From positions 22,193-86,192 of the forward strand of contig CAJNOQ010000062.1 of assembly GCA_905250885.1 (NCBI GenBank): 64,000 nt of DNA, written 5' to 3'. The notes beneath the pieces were generated by a model, which was not told the DNA's origin, did no database searches, and saw only the letters and a program-made list of their open reading frames with translations. Of the stretch, positions 13,547 to 25,227 are shown one piece after another. The first letter of the stretch is position 1. Every line of letters starts with the position of its first letter. The position numbers and the translations under genes were made by a program. This DNA comes from Didymodactylos carnosus. Its lineage: Eukaryota; Rotifera; Eurotatoria; Philodinida; Philodinidae.

Positions 13547-16500
13547 TTAAACAGCAATTGGTTGTGGCTGATTCATATGCATTCCATTTCCATTTTGTCC
13601 TATTTCATGGTGAGGCTGATAGAATTTGTGACCAGTAGGATCATCATGACGAAACACGAACGATGAACGAGGAGTTCTAGAACATGATAAAAACAATAGA
13701 ATATCAAAAAATTTCTCAGAATAGAATCTTACTCTAATAAAGCGGCTGGACATGGATCTATAGATTTGGGTGTAAATTCTACTCGATACATTGTTGAATC
13801 ATCGAACGGTGCTCCCGATGCGTATACTGATCCATCTGGTTTAAATGATCGAGATGGACCACCTTGATGAGGAATGTAATGACCTAAAATGAATACATAT
13901 TTTTAAAATAAGCGTAATATAGATCTAAATTAACAATTGTTTGAGTTTACAGTTTCTGAAACTATTGCAAAAAATATGAATTATACAGGTGTGACATAAA
14001 GACAAAAAAAAGCTTCTCTCTTGTACCACTTATCTTAGATTCTTTTATTCTTTCTAACAGTCAAAGATGTCAAATGCTCCTCTATAAGGAGAACAGTCTA
14101 GAGATTTGTACTTTTTTCTAACAGTTTCCAATGGACTCATCACTTTCTGATAATAGACCTTTAATGTTTAGCACTTTGTCTTTATGTGACAAACAGTATG
14201 CATGTGAGAAGACAAAATATATATATCTAGATTATCTATTGGCTTATCTGTTTTCGCAAACAAGCTGACTAATACCGCAATTGAAAATTAATTTCTTTTA
14301 TTTTTTCAATTCCAATGTCTAATTCATTTGTAAAAACCATTTTTTCATATGAATTATTGTTAAACGGATGCACAAATCTTTTCATCGAGTTCGTGTGCAA
14401 GGAAAATCTTCAACATAACGAAAAGTTTTTTATTCTTTGTTTTCTCGACCAAATTTCCTTTGTTTAATAGTGCACTTTTAAACATCTTAAGATCTTTGTC
14501 AGAAAAATATTTAATACAACTCGAAAGAAAATATTAAAAAAAGTAGATAATTGTTTATGCAATCTATTCAATAACTTCTCCTACTACGATATATGCAAAT
14601 TAATCAACTGACAGTCCAAATTGTCAGCCACCACTTCAGAGGAGAACCGAAAAAAATTTATACCTAATCTAGATTAATTTCTTTACCTCTTACTATCGTT
14701 CTATAAAATCTCAGGTAAACTGACCTTTGTATGTACTCAATCCCTCAAATGGTACCATTGGTGGTTCATATCCTGATTGTGATCTTATCGCTGGTGGTCT
14801 TGAGCCAGGCCATTTTCTATAATCTCCTCCATACGTTGTATCAGCTTGAAATTTAGCATCAATCATTCGTCGTTCAGTCGGTCTGATTGCATTGACTTTT
14901 TGCATCGGTTTATGAGTGTACTCTGTATTGTACATTGTGTTTAAATCCATATCACCCGGTTGAGCACGATATTCATCTGGTTTACGTTGTTGATTTGGTT
15001 GAACATCCCATTTTTTAAAATCTGTTTTATTCGTTGTTGAATCATCGAAACGAGCATCACTCCGATAACCTTGTTGATCGGGTTTCATTGAACGTGTTCG
15101 ATCACCTAAAATAAAAATATATTAATTTTATTGTCAGTTAGCAAGAGTAAAATTCTATCACTACCTTCTTTTGGTGTGAAATCTTTTCGATGTGTTGTCA
15201 ATGAGTCTAATGCAACTTTGTTTGGAATATACTCTTCTCTTGTGCGTTGAAAACGTTCTTGCATGGGATGTTTAATATAATCCGTACGATAACCGGTTCT
15301 ATCATCAAATGGTTCCACAGATTGTAGTACACCTTGATCAGGTCTGATTGGTTGACGTACACCAGAATTATGTTTCAAAAAATCTGTTGTATATGTACTT
15401 TCGCCTCTAAATGGATCCACTGGTGCAGTCTAATTAAAAATTTTATTCAACTTTTATAAATAATGATAAATGTTTCTCTCTTTCTCTTACCCAACCGGCA
15501 TCGTGCCGAATTGGCTCTGTTCTTCCAGCTTCCCATTTTCTATAATCACCTAAAAAATTAGAGTAATAAATGCAACAAGTCCTTCCAAAAATTCAAAATT
15601 AAAATGTAAAACAAACTTCGATAAGTTGGATCTCCTTCAAATGGAGCTGATATTAGTTTTTGTCCATCGTGTCTAATTGGTCTTGCTCGTTCACCACCTT
15701 TTACTTAAAAAAACCAACAACAACAAGAAATATTTAAAAAAGTAATGAGGTCAAAACACACACTCCTACCGGTATATTCTTTATTGTAACTGGTAAGTGA
15801 ATCAAAATCACCCATAGGAACATATACTTCATCTGGTTTAAATGATTTTTGTCGATCGAGAGCATGTCTGATATAATCATGTCTATAAAAATAGTAAACA
15901 GCTTTTTAACTATTTGAAATCAATTTTTTTGAAGATTAAAATTTATTACTTGTGTGTTGTTTCATCATCCATTGGAACATTACTGGATTGTATTGAATAA
16001 TCAGGTTTGAATGATTGTCTCATACCAGTTTCTCTTGGAATAAATTCGCTGCGATATTCTGTCACTGCACATGGTTGGTCGCCTTTTCCAATTATTCCGA
16101 ACGGACGATGAGGACAGCGATGGTGTCTATAAAATATTTAATTTTAAATAACTTCTTGAAAATATTAAAAAAATGTCAAAGAAACAGAATGAGTATAAAA
16201 TTTTAACAAAATCTTATCGAAAATTAATATAACTTAGAAATCTTTATCTCTGAATCTTCACCTAAGTGAGCTCAAATAGAATATACTAGAATCGTCAATA
16301 CATTTGGCTACTCAAATGTAATTCCCAAATACCATGGTGTTTACATTTTTTTTCATACAGATCTTCTATAACCGACATACAATCGCTTCCGAAATACGAC
16401 ATTATATTCCTCTATTGCCTTATACTAAAAAGACTTTTAATAAATGTAAATTGCTATGATAAATAAGTGTATAGAGAAAGTCAGTCATATATTTATCAAT

Positions 16501-18596
16501 GTTTTTCTCATTGTTGAGAATAATGAAGGTGAGTCAAAATGTCAAAACTCGAAAATAATAACATAATTTCAATTCTGCACTGTCCCACATATTTTTAGTC
16601 ACCAAATGTTCTGAAAAATGCTTTTAAAAATGTATTCAATAAAACCTTTTCAATTGATGTTTTGTCAGAAGAATAAAATCCTTAAAAAAGTCGGTCAATA
16701 AATTTTATTTTAGAGAAATGAAAGTGAATCCGTTCATCCCACATTATTCAAAGAGCATAATTAGGAATATTCAATGTCATCTACATGCTAGAGTTGCTGC
16801 TAAACAATCAAAAGGTTACTTAGTTTTTTGAGAAGTTTTTCAAAAATACATCGTTTCTGACAGTATCAGAAATGTCTTCCTATTGATTTGGACGGTTTTT
16901 TAAATTAACAATGGGGCAGACGATGCCAATATGTTCTTTTTGAGAAACAAATTGAAATTGTCCATTGATTCGTAGCCTGATAATGAAACTTTCAGAGCTG
17001 GCCTGTTTTGCTATTATCGAGAATATTTTGACAGTGTTAAATATGTGAATCACAGACCGAAACTGGTCAACCAAACGTGATCCGAACCCGAAAATTTTAC
17101 AATTGTGATCCGAACTAGACCCGAAACATGAATATGTTTTTGTACACATTCGCACAGAAACACTTCTTTCCTATAGAAAAGTTATCTTAGTCAGATTGTT
17201 TTGAAATGTTTTCAAAAAAAGGGGCAGATTCTTTACGGTTTCCGTCATTTTTTCCTTTTATGAGTAGAAAAGTTTGGATTATTGAGGCAGTTTATTTTAT
17301 ATTGACCTGAGTTAGATAGAAACGGGTCAACCAAACCCGACCCGAACCGAACGTGAGTTAACTCGACCTGATCCGAATCAATATCTTTTACATCGGCCCG
17401 AACCCGACCCGACTCGCGGGTCAGCCCGACCCCTTTCGGTCTCTGATATGAATACGTGGTTTTCAATTGTGATTAGTTTTTTGGGGAATTTTTAGAGAAC
17501 CGTCAGAAAACCTATTTGCTATTTTCATTGTATGATAATTCCAGTAGATAAATGACATTGAAAACTATCATCACTAAAATTCTTTTCTCTTTTTTGACGT
17601 TACACTACTGACGTTATACCTAGTGTCGATTCTTTAAGTACAAATCTACTATTAGTTTTGTTGAAAAAAATGAAAATACAAGATATTCTCGTTTCATGAC
17701 TAATTTGAATCATAGTTGATTCTAGGTATCATTACTTAATCCAACGCTTTTCATCAGAAACGTGTGTTTTCTTTTCTTTGTGATATTCATGCACTTTGCG
17801 TTAAATAGGACAGGATTCAATAGGGCTGCATTATACTTCTACTGACTAGCTATTTAGCTATTTTTTTATGTCCTTCCATTTTTGGTAAATAAAGTTCAAG
17901 TTCAAGTTCAGGTTCAAGAACTATGTTTGATAAGGTTTATTTATTTATAACCTAATCAAAGGCTCACGTATGCACGACTATCTCTGATATAATTTTTATT
18001 TTGGTTTACCAGGCTCTTTACTGTATTGTGATGGAGTATGAATGAAAACTGTGTTAGTTTTGTAGCCCGCACGGAGTTGTATAAGAATCTGCATTTATTT
18101 TCTGTTAAAGTTATGATATATGGCTGAGAGCACGACTGGAAAAGCCGTTTTTATCGAAAAATCCCAAATGGGATTGATCGAACGACTCTCATGAATCTCC
18201 AGATTAATCAAAACTCAGTCTAAGGACGGTGGAATTTTGATACCACTGGACTACCTTAGAACAAAGCAAAATGCTAACGTTAAATTAACTCAAGTATTCT
18301 GCTTTCTACTGGAAGTATATTTCCGACAAAAGATGAAGAAGAAAAAGAGCGAATGAACTGGCTAAAAAAACGTGATGTCCGCAATTCAAAACTAACGTTT
18401 AAATGCAACGAAGGAATAAACTAAAGATCAAACCGAATCTGAGATTCGTTGAGTTTTCCTTGTTATTGAACGGTGGGAACTATGGTGATAGTTCAGAGAC
18501 AGATTATGTGGCTCAAACGTGATTTATCACTAAAACAGAATATTTGATATTAACATACCCGCAAGTACATATTTGGCAAACACATAGTTTCGTCAT
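13547..18596 (-). CDS. SAXO1: Stabilizer of axonemal microtubules (SAXO/FAM154 family)
   Basis: Cilium and flagellum protein that binds and stabilises axonemal and centriolar microtubules. Nine exons: 18559-18596, 15950-16126, 15770-15882, 15617-15697, 15491-15549, 15165-15429, 14725-15105, 13733-13883, 13547-13676. They total 465 codons with all phases matching, giving 464 residues (human SAXO1 has 474). The N-terminus encoded by the remote 38-nt exon, MTKLCVCQICTCGG followed by HHRCPHRP, is the Cys-rich N-terminal signature of the family, which confirms the exon despite the 2.4-kb intron. The rest is about eleven Mn-type repeats such as APFEGDPTYRSDYRKW, VALDSLTTHRKDF and APFDDSTMYRVEF. Intron 1 carries a hAT-like element and a LINE tail; the 841-bp intron between exons 7 and 8 carries a TA-flanked element. 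SAXO1 and SAXO2 cannot be told apart here. Confidence 0.93.
13986..14196. mobile_element. Tc1/mariner-like MITE in a SAXO intron
   Basis: A 211-bp segment bounded by inverted termini of about 21 bp: CAGGTGTGACATAAAGACAAA on the left, and on the right the reverse complement of CTGTTTGTCACATAAAGACAAA. They share a 15-bp core (ACATAAAGACAAA plus flanking bases). TA dinucleotides lie directly outside both ends (13984-13985 and 14197-14198), the target duplication expected of Tc1/mariner transposons. No transposase frame lies inside, so it is a non-autonomous copy. Confidence 0.7.
17051..17445. mobile_element. hAT-like non-autonomous element in SAXO intron 1
   Basis: The left end CACAGACCGAAA and the reverse complement of the right end, CAGAGACCGAAA, differ at one base. 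Outside them lie 8-bp near-identical flanks, ATGTGAAT (17043-17050) and ATATGAAT (17446-17453). A CAGNG terminus with an 8-bp target duplication is typical of the hAT superfamily. The interior is rich in CCCGACCCGAACC-type runs and contains a direct duplication of GGTCAACCAAAC (17066 and 17328). There is no transposase. Confidence 0.65.
17780..17918 (+). mobile_element. 3' remnant of a LINE retrotransposon
   Basis: AATAAA at 17888-17893 is followed at once by about four copies of GTTCAA (17894-17918). A poly(A)-like signal running into a short tandem tail is the normal 3' end of many CR1/Jockey-type LINEs. The upstream bases show no readable reverse transcriptase, so only the tail is claimed; the left boundary is a guess. 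Confidence 0.5.
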
Positions 18597-19775
18597 CTTT
18601 TTAATAATCGTCGAGTAGTTAATATACACAAAGGTATTTCCTTTCCTGTTTTTATTCTTCTTCTGATTTTATTCGGCTAAACTATAAAAAAAGTGTTAAG
18701 AATAACACTAACACTTTTCTACGATGAAAAAGAACACAACCAGTGCGATTAATTATCGATCAAAAAAATCATTCAAAGTCAGATTAGTGTGACAGCCAAC
18801 ACACAAGAAATCTAACTTTAGTTGCCTAGTTATCCCCATCACTAGGGTACCCGCGAAGTATCTATTATTAAATCAGCAAGGCCAAATTAAGCATTCCAAA
18901 TCATCTATAATTCTCTAATTACTATTCAAACGAGGCAATTTAGAAACAAATATCAAATCTGCATACAGATGTCGCTTTATTTTGATGCGAGTACTGTAGT
19001 TTCAAGCAATTTTTTGGGGACAGAAGCCCTCGTATCTGATAGAAATTGCTTTTAACTCCATTGCGACTATAACACGCCATACTACTATCATCTTTATCGT
19101 GAAAAAATATTTTCTTCAATTAAAACTCTTTGAATGAAATTATCTTATTTTTGAAAAAAAACAATTATCTCTCAATAAGCCGAAATTTTATGAGGGCTTT
19201 TTTCAGCGGAAATGCATCTATAAATCGGATGTATAGCTATAAAGTCACCGATTTCTTTCTCAATGAAAACAGGTTTTCATATGTTTTCTGGAAAACTGTT
19301 CGCAAGAGATCCTCTAGAAACCTTCTGGGGGGCCCAAATTCTATGTCTGTTCAAATCTGCGCAATCTTGTACCTATGTGTGTAGTTTTTAACTTGATTGA
19401 ACTCAATAGTAATATTTCTTTTGGAAAGAGTCTAGTCCACTTGAGTGTAAAGTCTATTGATTTCAAAAAAATAATTTTTCCAGCAACGGTACAATATAAA
19501 ACAAAAATCAATATTTCAAAAGTATGATGATTAGATTAGTCGAGTTAAACAATTGTTTTATCTTTCAACTCAAAAAACTAGATAACCTATAAAAATAGAG
19601 TAAATTTAGTTTGTTCTGTTAAATTACTGGTAACAGTATTGAAAAAAGTACTGAGTGCCATCTAAAGTGGCTTTATACCCTTGTGCTTTTCCCGCCACGA
19701 AGAGCAGACAGTGTGAGGATGAAAATCAGTAACAATTTCCTACAAAGTATAAAATGCTCCCTGGTAGAAATTGAG

Positions 19776-19925
19776 GGCGATTTTCAAAAAATCCATATAT
19801 TTATTCGCCGGCGATTTTCTAGTTCAAAAGTCCACAGAAAATCAGCTTTGAATTTATGCAACAGTCAAATCTCAGTTTCTAAAAAATCGCCGGCGAATAC
19901 AGATATGGATTCTTTGAAAATCGCC
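19776..19925. repeat. Foldback element, 45-bp arms with ATTCGCCGGCGATTTT core
   Basis: The left arm (19776-19819) starts GGCGATTTTC and contains ATTCGCCGGCGATTTT. The right arm (19881-19925) is its reverse complement with about five changes. A spacer of about 60 bp lies between. The terminal bases are near-identical, but flanking duplications are not evident. Probably a short non-autonomous DNA element. Confidence 0.75.
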
Positions 19926-20782
19926 TTTCTTTTCCTATAATTTCCTTTTCTACTTTACTTTAAATGTAAAGATAGCAAACAAAAGGACTGAATATATGTA
20001 TCAATAATCAATCTTGTGTCACATATCACAAATCGCTTCCAAGTTGGAAAAATCTCACTCGACAGTAACAGCAACATCTGTCATTTATACAAGGCAACTT
20101 TGAACATTTCCTTGACTTCACTAAAAATTCTTTAAATTTTTCCAATTCAAGATCAAACTCGTTGTTAATGGTAACTCATAATTTCTAGCAGCTCGAATTA
20201 TAAGTGACTCAAAGACTATCTTTAATCGGCAACACTGGTTAGGAATCAACATTCGCTTACATCTTCATAAGGAATATGAAAATGCATCCGATAATACAAG
20301 TTTTTATTTGTTGCTTGCTCGTAAAATTTTTAATGTTCGAATGAATTTGTAAAAAGAGTACATTTATCTACTATCACTAAGTACACATTTTCTCTTGTTT
20401 CTCTTTTTTTTGAAGTCTTTTCTTCAGGTTTAGTGATGCTTAGGAACCATAGCAAATTCTGGAACAGAACGAAGAACGGAATGTGAACGGATGCATAAAG
20501 GTGATAATGATAGATTAAGAAAGAATGGTAGTAGAGGTAAACTCTTACATTAAAAAAGACGAACACAAAATTTTTTTAGAAACTTGGTTGACAGTCAATG
20601 TCATTATCAATAAAAATGTTTTATCGTCTCTTATTTTTCAAATATAATCGCTAATAGTCCATGGACTCAGCTCAGTTTGTAAACTAGATTGGTCACATGT
20701 CATCGATATTTACATTACAAAAAAAAGAGATAAGAAAGATTATAGTCGACTTTCTTGTCCTACTTCTTGCAAGATTCGTGTC

Positions 20783-20902
20783 TCTTGCCATTTTAGATAA
20801 GAATCTTTAAATTTGTCTTGATAGATCAGACAAAAGTCTTTTTTTGATTTTTTATTGATTTTTCATCCTTTTCGTGAAAGATTCTTGTCTAAAATGGCAA
20901 GA
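20783..20902. repeat. Inverted repeat, 26-bp arms (TCTTGCCATTTTAGAY)
   Basis: TCTTGCCATTTTAGATAAGA plus six further bases at 20783-20808 is matched by the reverse complement at 20877-20902 with one mismatch, around an AT-rich loop of 68 bp. It lies in a cluster of AAGATTCTTG-type motifs. Confidence 0.7.
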
Positions 20903-21183
20903 TTCGTTGACCAATCACCAATTTGTTTTGTCGATTCCTGTGCTATATATAAGTTACATAATATAACTCAATACTATACATAGATATCTGTAAAAATTCT
21001 TTAAATCTTCCAAGATTGTTATCGAGAAACAATCGAGTCTTTATATGTGCCTGTGTTGGCATCAGAGCGGCTCGCTCCCACATATATGGAAAGAAAAGAA
21101 GACAAAAAATGGATTCTATATGCATTCTTTTTGTTTGCAAAATTTTTCTAAGAATTACAAGACAAAATTCTTGAAGGAAATTG

Positions 21184-21240
21184 CAGCCAAGAATCTTAAG
21201 ATAAAAATATATGTGTAAACTATTTAACAAGATTCTTGGC
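21184..21240. repeat. Short hairpin, 13-bp perfect arms
   Basis: AGCCAAGAATCTT and its exact reverse complement AAGATTCTTGGCT surround a loop of about 31 bp. It shares the AAGATTCTTG motif with the inverted repeat at 20783-20902, so the two may be parts of one larger decayed element. Confidence 0.55.
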
Positions 21241-21250
21241 TGAAATGACA

Positions 21251-21772
21251 ACTCTAGTGAATGTACTTGGTACACGTACTTGATTACTTGATGGGTACTT
21301 GGGAAGTACGTGACAAGTTAAGCACTTCGCAAGTACTTGATCAAGAACTTGCCAAGTGTCGTTACTTGACTTGCTTCAACCAAGTACTTGGACAAGCCAG
21401 TCATCCTTTTCTTTTGCATTGACCACTTGTATATGAACACCGCAATATCAATCGTTATACACTTATAAATAAACTTATATACTTCCACTGAGTTGAACAA
21501 ACTTAGTAGCCGTGCATATGTTTGCTATACAAAAGTAGAGTATGGCTGCAGAATACGTACACGTACGTACGAAATCGAAGAATACGAATACGTACGTAAA
21601 ATACAAAATGAAGATAAATGGAACAAGTATCTGACTGCAGCTTTTGAAGTAAATTTACTTGCAATGTGTCAGTCGAGTACTTACATTTTACTTGTCGAGT
21701 AAATTTACTTGGAAAAGCCCACAAGTACTGTCCTCATTACTTAACTCAAGTATCAAATACATTCACTAGAGT
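21251..21772. repeat. Foldback element rich in CAAGTACTTG motifs, inverted ends
   Basis: ACTCTAGTGAATGTA at 21251-21265 is repeated in inverse orientation at 21758-21772, and similarity between the arms continues inward through several TACTTG blocks. The 522-bp interior is packed with CAAGTACTTG variants, itself a palindrome. The open frames inside read through these repeats and resemble no protein I know. Confidence 0.65.
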
Positions 21773-22456
21773 AAGAGACAAGCATCTTGTAAGAAATAGA
21801 ACAAGAAACTCGACCAGTGTTGGCGTGGTTAATAACCGTTATTTTCAGTCATTTTTCAGATCATATCTGATGGGACTGAGTTAGATATGTGTCAGCCAAA
21901 CGCCTGCCATCTGGTCACGACGATAGATAGGAAGATTAGCGTTGCATTGCATTGCATTGTGAAAGATATTCCTGGCCGTCTATGACACACTTTAGAGATA
22001 GAGGTTACTATTGAAAGTAATAGTGCAATGACTTCATCTTTTTCTACACTATGATACATGTTCGAGTATTTTCGAGCCCCCAGAAGTAAGAGGATAGCGC
22101 AAAAAAAGATAATTACGGCTGTTGTGCTTTGAAATGGTTAATTTTTAAATACTATATTCGATATACAAAAGACCAAAAAGGCTCACTATATTATACATGT
22201 TTATATTTTACAAAAAAAAGATTGGTTACGACTAACGATTATAAAACTCTAAACATAGAGCAAACATAAAAAAAAAGTTATCGAATAAGGCGAAAGGAAA
22301 CGAGAAACAAGTATATATATGTACAGTCTATGTCGTAAGGGCATTGTGAGTGAGATTTGTTAAATGAGAAGTACTATGTTGAAACTGTACTCATGAAATC
22401 GACTGCTAATAATAATTGTCCAGAAGCAACGTTGAGTATTTTTTTATTTAATTTTT

Positions 22457-23229
22457 CTAATATGATGTTTGTGAATCATCCGAATGGAATGTTAAAAAAT
22501 AAATTGCAATCGTGACAAAAATAACAATATTTCCAGCCATAATGAAACCCATCGAGCCAGGAAGAATCTAAAATAATAATTATCTCATAAAATCCATTTC
22601 AAATTGCTCTCATTCGCATTAGTTTTAGATTCACTAAATCGATTACTGAAAATATTTTTATACACGTACCACACCAGTTCGGCATAATACAGCTGGTAAA
22701 CCAAAAGCCGATACTACAATAATACCTATTAAAAATAATAGAGAAAACAATTTATAACATGGAAAAATCAATTTGAATTTTTTGTTCATACTAGTTAAGA
22801 ACCACATTAAATCCATGCATGGACTTGACTCTCTATTATAACTATCCGTGCATTGGCGACCAATTGTCAATGGTATTGGACAAAGAACATAAAATATAAT
22901 CACAAATGTACCCCACCAATTACTAAAAATAATAAAATATATTTTTAATATTGATTTTCTTTGACTACAATCAAAATGAAGATTATCTTAATTTGATGAA
23001 ATATTTACTTACTAATGAGATAAAGCACAACCTAAGATGAGTAATGTAAAACCAATCGATGCTAAGAAAGCCAATAAAACCACGCTAAAAAATGAATAGC
23101 TTGTTATATAATCATTGTACTATCGTTATTCTAAATACTTGCCCTAAAATAGAAAAGAAAAAGATTGTAGATATGAAAAATTGAATTTACGTGATATGAC
23201 AAACCTCGAATTCCTTGTAGAAGTCCCAT
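22457..23229 (-). CDS. LEPROT: LEPROT/Vps55 family endosomal membrane protein
   Basis: Small four-pass membrane protein of the endosome and Golgi; with Vps68 in yeast it acts in late-endosome to vacuole traffic, and in mammals it lowers surface receptor display. Four exons are certain: 23013-23084, 22792-22922, 22670-22725, 22457-22567, with matching phases. Motifs SIGFTLLILGCAL, FYVLCPIPLTIGRQ, IIVVSAFGLPAVL and MGFIMAGNIVIFVTIAIYFL align along the whole family, and the tail HSDDSQTSY replaces the usual DDFSWEQW. The first coding exon is unresolved. A candidate ATG at 23229 (MGLLQGIR, 23205-23229) does not join exon 23013-23084 in frame, either directly or through the possible 5-nt microexon near 23145. 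The start should therefore be treated as provisional. Confidence 0.88.
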
Positions 23230-23615
23230 GATTAGTATCAATAGTAAAACGAACTAAAAAACTAATGTATACTTTTTTATCTAAAAAAAAATGAATTAGA
23301 GAAATTTCCATTATCTGACGAGCATAAATCAATATGATCTTAGAAACAGATTGAAAAATTTTATTTTCTCTATTCTAAAACTTCATATTTGAAGTTCTAC
23401 TTTTTTTTTAATAAAAAATACAAAAAGTACCTGTTCAAATACAAATAAAAAACAAACAAAAAACAACAACAATACAGAATTCTTTCTTACATTAATTGAA
23501 CTTCACTCATTCATCTTCTCCTATACTTTTACTATCTTTTTACATCATACAATCAAAGAGAAACCAAGTGGATAGAATGAATAAAGAGATGAACAAAATT
23601 TAATTGTAAGACGAT

Positions 23616-24228
23616 TTAACTCCATGGCCAAGGATTTACACGATTCTTACGCATAATAAATTTTATTTTACGTTCCATTTCATTGTTATAAATTTCATGA
23701 GCTCTAAACAGAGAAAGTATTTTAGTCTTTTCTTTTCACTTATTTGGGTATAGATTATGTCATGAACAACTAAATGTATGTACAGGAGAACACTAACATT
23801 TTAAAAGTACAACACGAATGGGCAACCTTGATTCAGAGTCACTTGATAAAGACTCGAATGATTTATTGTACGTAGCACACACTCTACGAACTAACTATCT
23901 TCTCTGCATCTAAGTTCATAAATTGACTGATGCTAATTTTTATATAAAAGAAAATAATGAATTAAAAAAGTTTTCCTACTTTTCGTAACACAAACGATTT
24001 CGTTTTCTAAACGGTTTTTCGTAACGATCCCAAAGTCGAGCGGTTTGAAAAACTTCTTCATTATTCAATACTCTAGAAAATAATAACAATAACAAATGAG
24101 ATCAACAATTTAATTGTAGGAATGTGAAAATCATGTAATTACCGATTCAATGCACGATATGCTGTATCAACTTCATTATTTCTCACCCAGATAGTTCGTG
24201 CTAAAAATCGCCAATGATTTCCATACAT
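23616..24228 (-). CDS. MRPS21: Mitochondrial small-subunit ribosomal protein bS21m
   Basis: Component of the mitochondrial 28S ribosomal subunit, homologous to bacterial S21. Three exons (24143-24228, 23980-24072, 23616-23703) total 89 codons in frame, giving 88 residues; human MRPS21 has 87. Matches run along the whole length: FLARTIWVRNNEVDTAYRAL near the start, RYEKPFRKRNRLCYEK in the middle, and EMERKIKFIMRKNRVNPWPW at the end, where the family has KNRADPW. The start Met lies at the family position. The gene sits about 390 bp downstream of the provisional LEPROT start on the same strand. Promoter elements were not seen. Confidence 0.95.
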
Positions 24229-25227
24229 AATACAATTCAAGATAAACAATTTATATACGATATCGGTCTCTTTGGTGTGAAAATAGATAATAATGATATA
24301 CTGAAAAAATGAAAGAAAATAGATTTATTAATTATACAATTGACCAAAAAGGAAAAATAGACTAATATATATGATACAAATAGATCCAGAAAAAGATAAA
24401 ATAAAGTAGGTCAAAATATCGCATTATGTAGAGAAACATTTGTTACGTATATCTGGATGAATAAACGGGGAACATTTTAACAAACTATTACAAATAGTTT
24501 TCAATCGTTTCAACCAAGCACCAATATTTAATATACAGCAATAAAATTTTTAAAAGTTCATATTTCTTTTACAATTATTTTTATAATTATTTTTATTTTA
24601 ACGTAGAACTCAATATCTTGAACATTTCTCTATGAAAAAATGTGTTTCACAATTCTACGTGATACATTGTTACTGAAATATTAACATTTTAGTAAATGCG
24701 CTAAGTCCAGTTTAAAACTGGTGTATACCTTAAATGATGCTCTAATATTGTTTTTTTTTTGTTTTTGTTTCTACAATAAAAATTTAGAACCAGATTAGCT
24801 AAATGGTACTGTGTAACTTCTCAAAATATGTAAAAGATTTGATAAAAAGTGGCGTACAATGTGCAACTGTTTCAATGAAAAATAATAAACTTTAGTAATT
24901 TAATTAGGCAAAAAATACACACACAAAAAAGAAATGATCGATGAACAATATGAGATACAATACCTCTCAAAAAAAAAAAAAGTAAAGAATACATCTTCTA
25001 CAAAAAAATATTTTATACAAAAGTAGAAAAAAGCATGCATATTGAATGACATATCAGGAAACTTCGTCACCTTTAATGATAACTACTATTAGCGAAAACT
25101 GTTTGTTTTCTCTAAGTTCTTGTAAAAAATGTAATATTCAGAAATGCAAAATATATTCGTGTCCTTTCTCATAGTACCACTGGTAATATTGTTCACTATT
25201 CTTGATCAACTGAGATATGTTATTCAT
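24229..25227. other. Intergenic region bS21m to Miro
   Basis: About 1 kb of very AT-rich DNA with several homopolymer A and T runs. It includes the bS21m promoter side and the Miro 3' end. No coding or repeat structure was recognised. Confidence 0.35.

Larger units (their letters stand above)
18597..22456. other. Repeat-rich intergenic region SAXO to LEPROT
   Basis: No coding exon was recognised in 3.9 kb. It holds four inverted-repeat structures described separately (19776-19925, 20783-20902, 21184-21240, 21251-21772) and must include the SAXO promoter. The 20.7-21.3 kb stretch is dominated by variants of CAAGATTCTTG, and 21.25-21.77 kb by variants of CAAGTACTTG. A short GCATT run lies at about 21940-21958. 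Confidence 0.4.

Noticed and set aside
15418-15420. Apparent GTG start within the SAXO gene
   Set aside because: Internal codon of exon 15165-15429, which is joined in frame to the upstream exon.
17245-17466. 73-codon minus-strand open frame with Arg/Asp/Val-rich content
   Set aside because: Translation of the CCCGACCCGA-type runs of the hAT-like element, not a gene.
21493-21884. Overlapping open frames on both strands
   Set aside because: They lie in the CAAGTACTTG foldback and resemble no protein.
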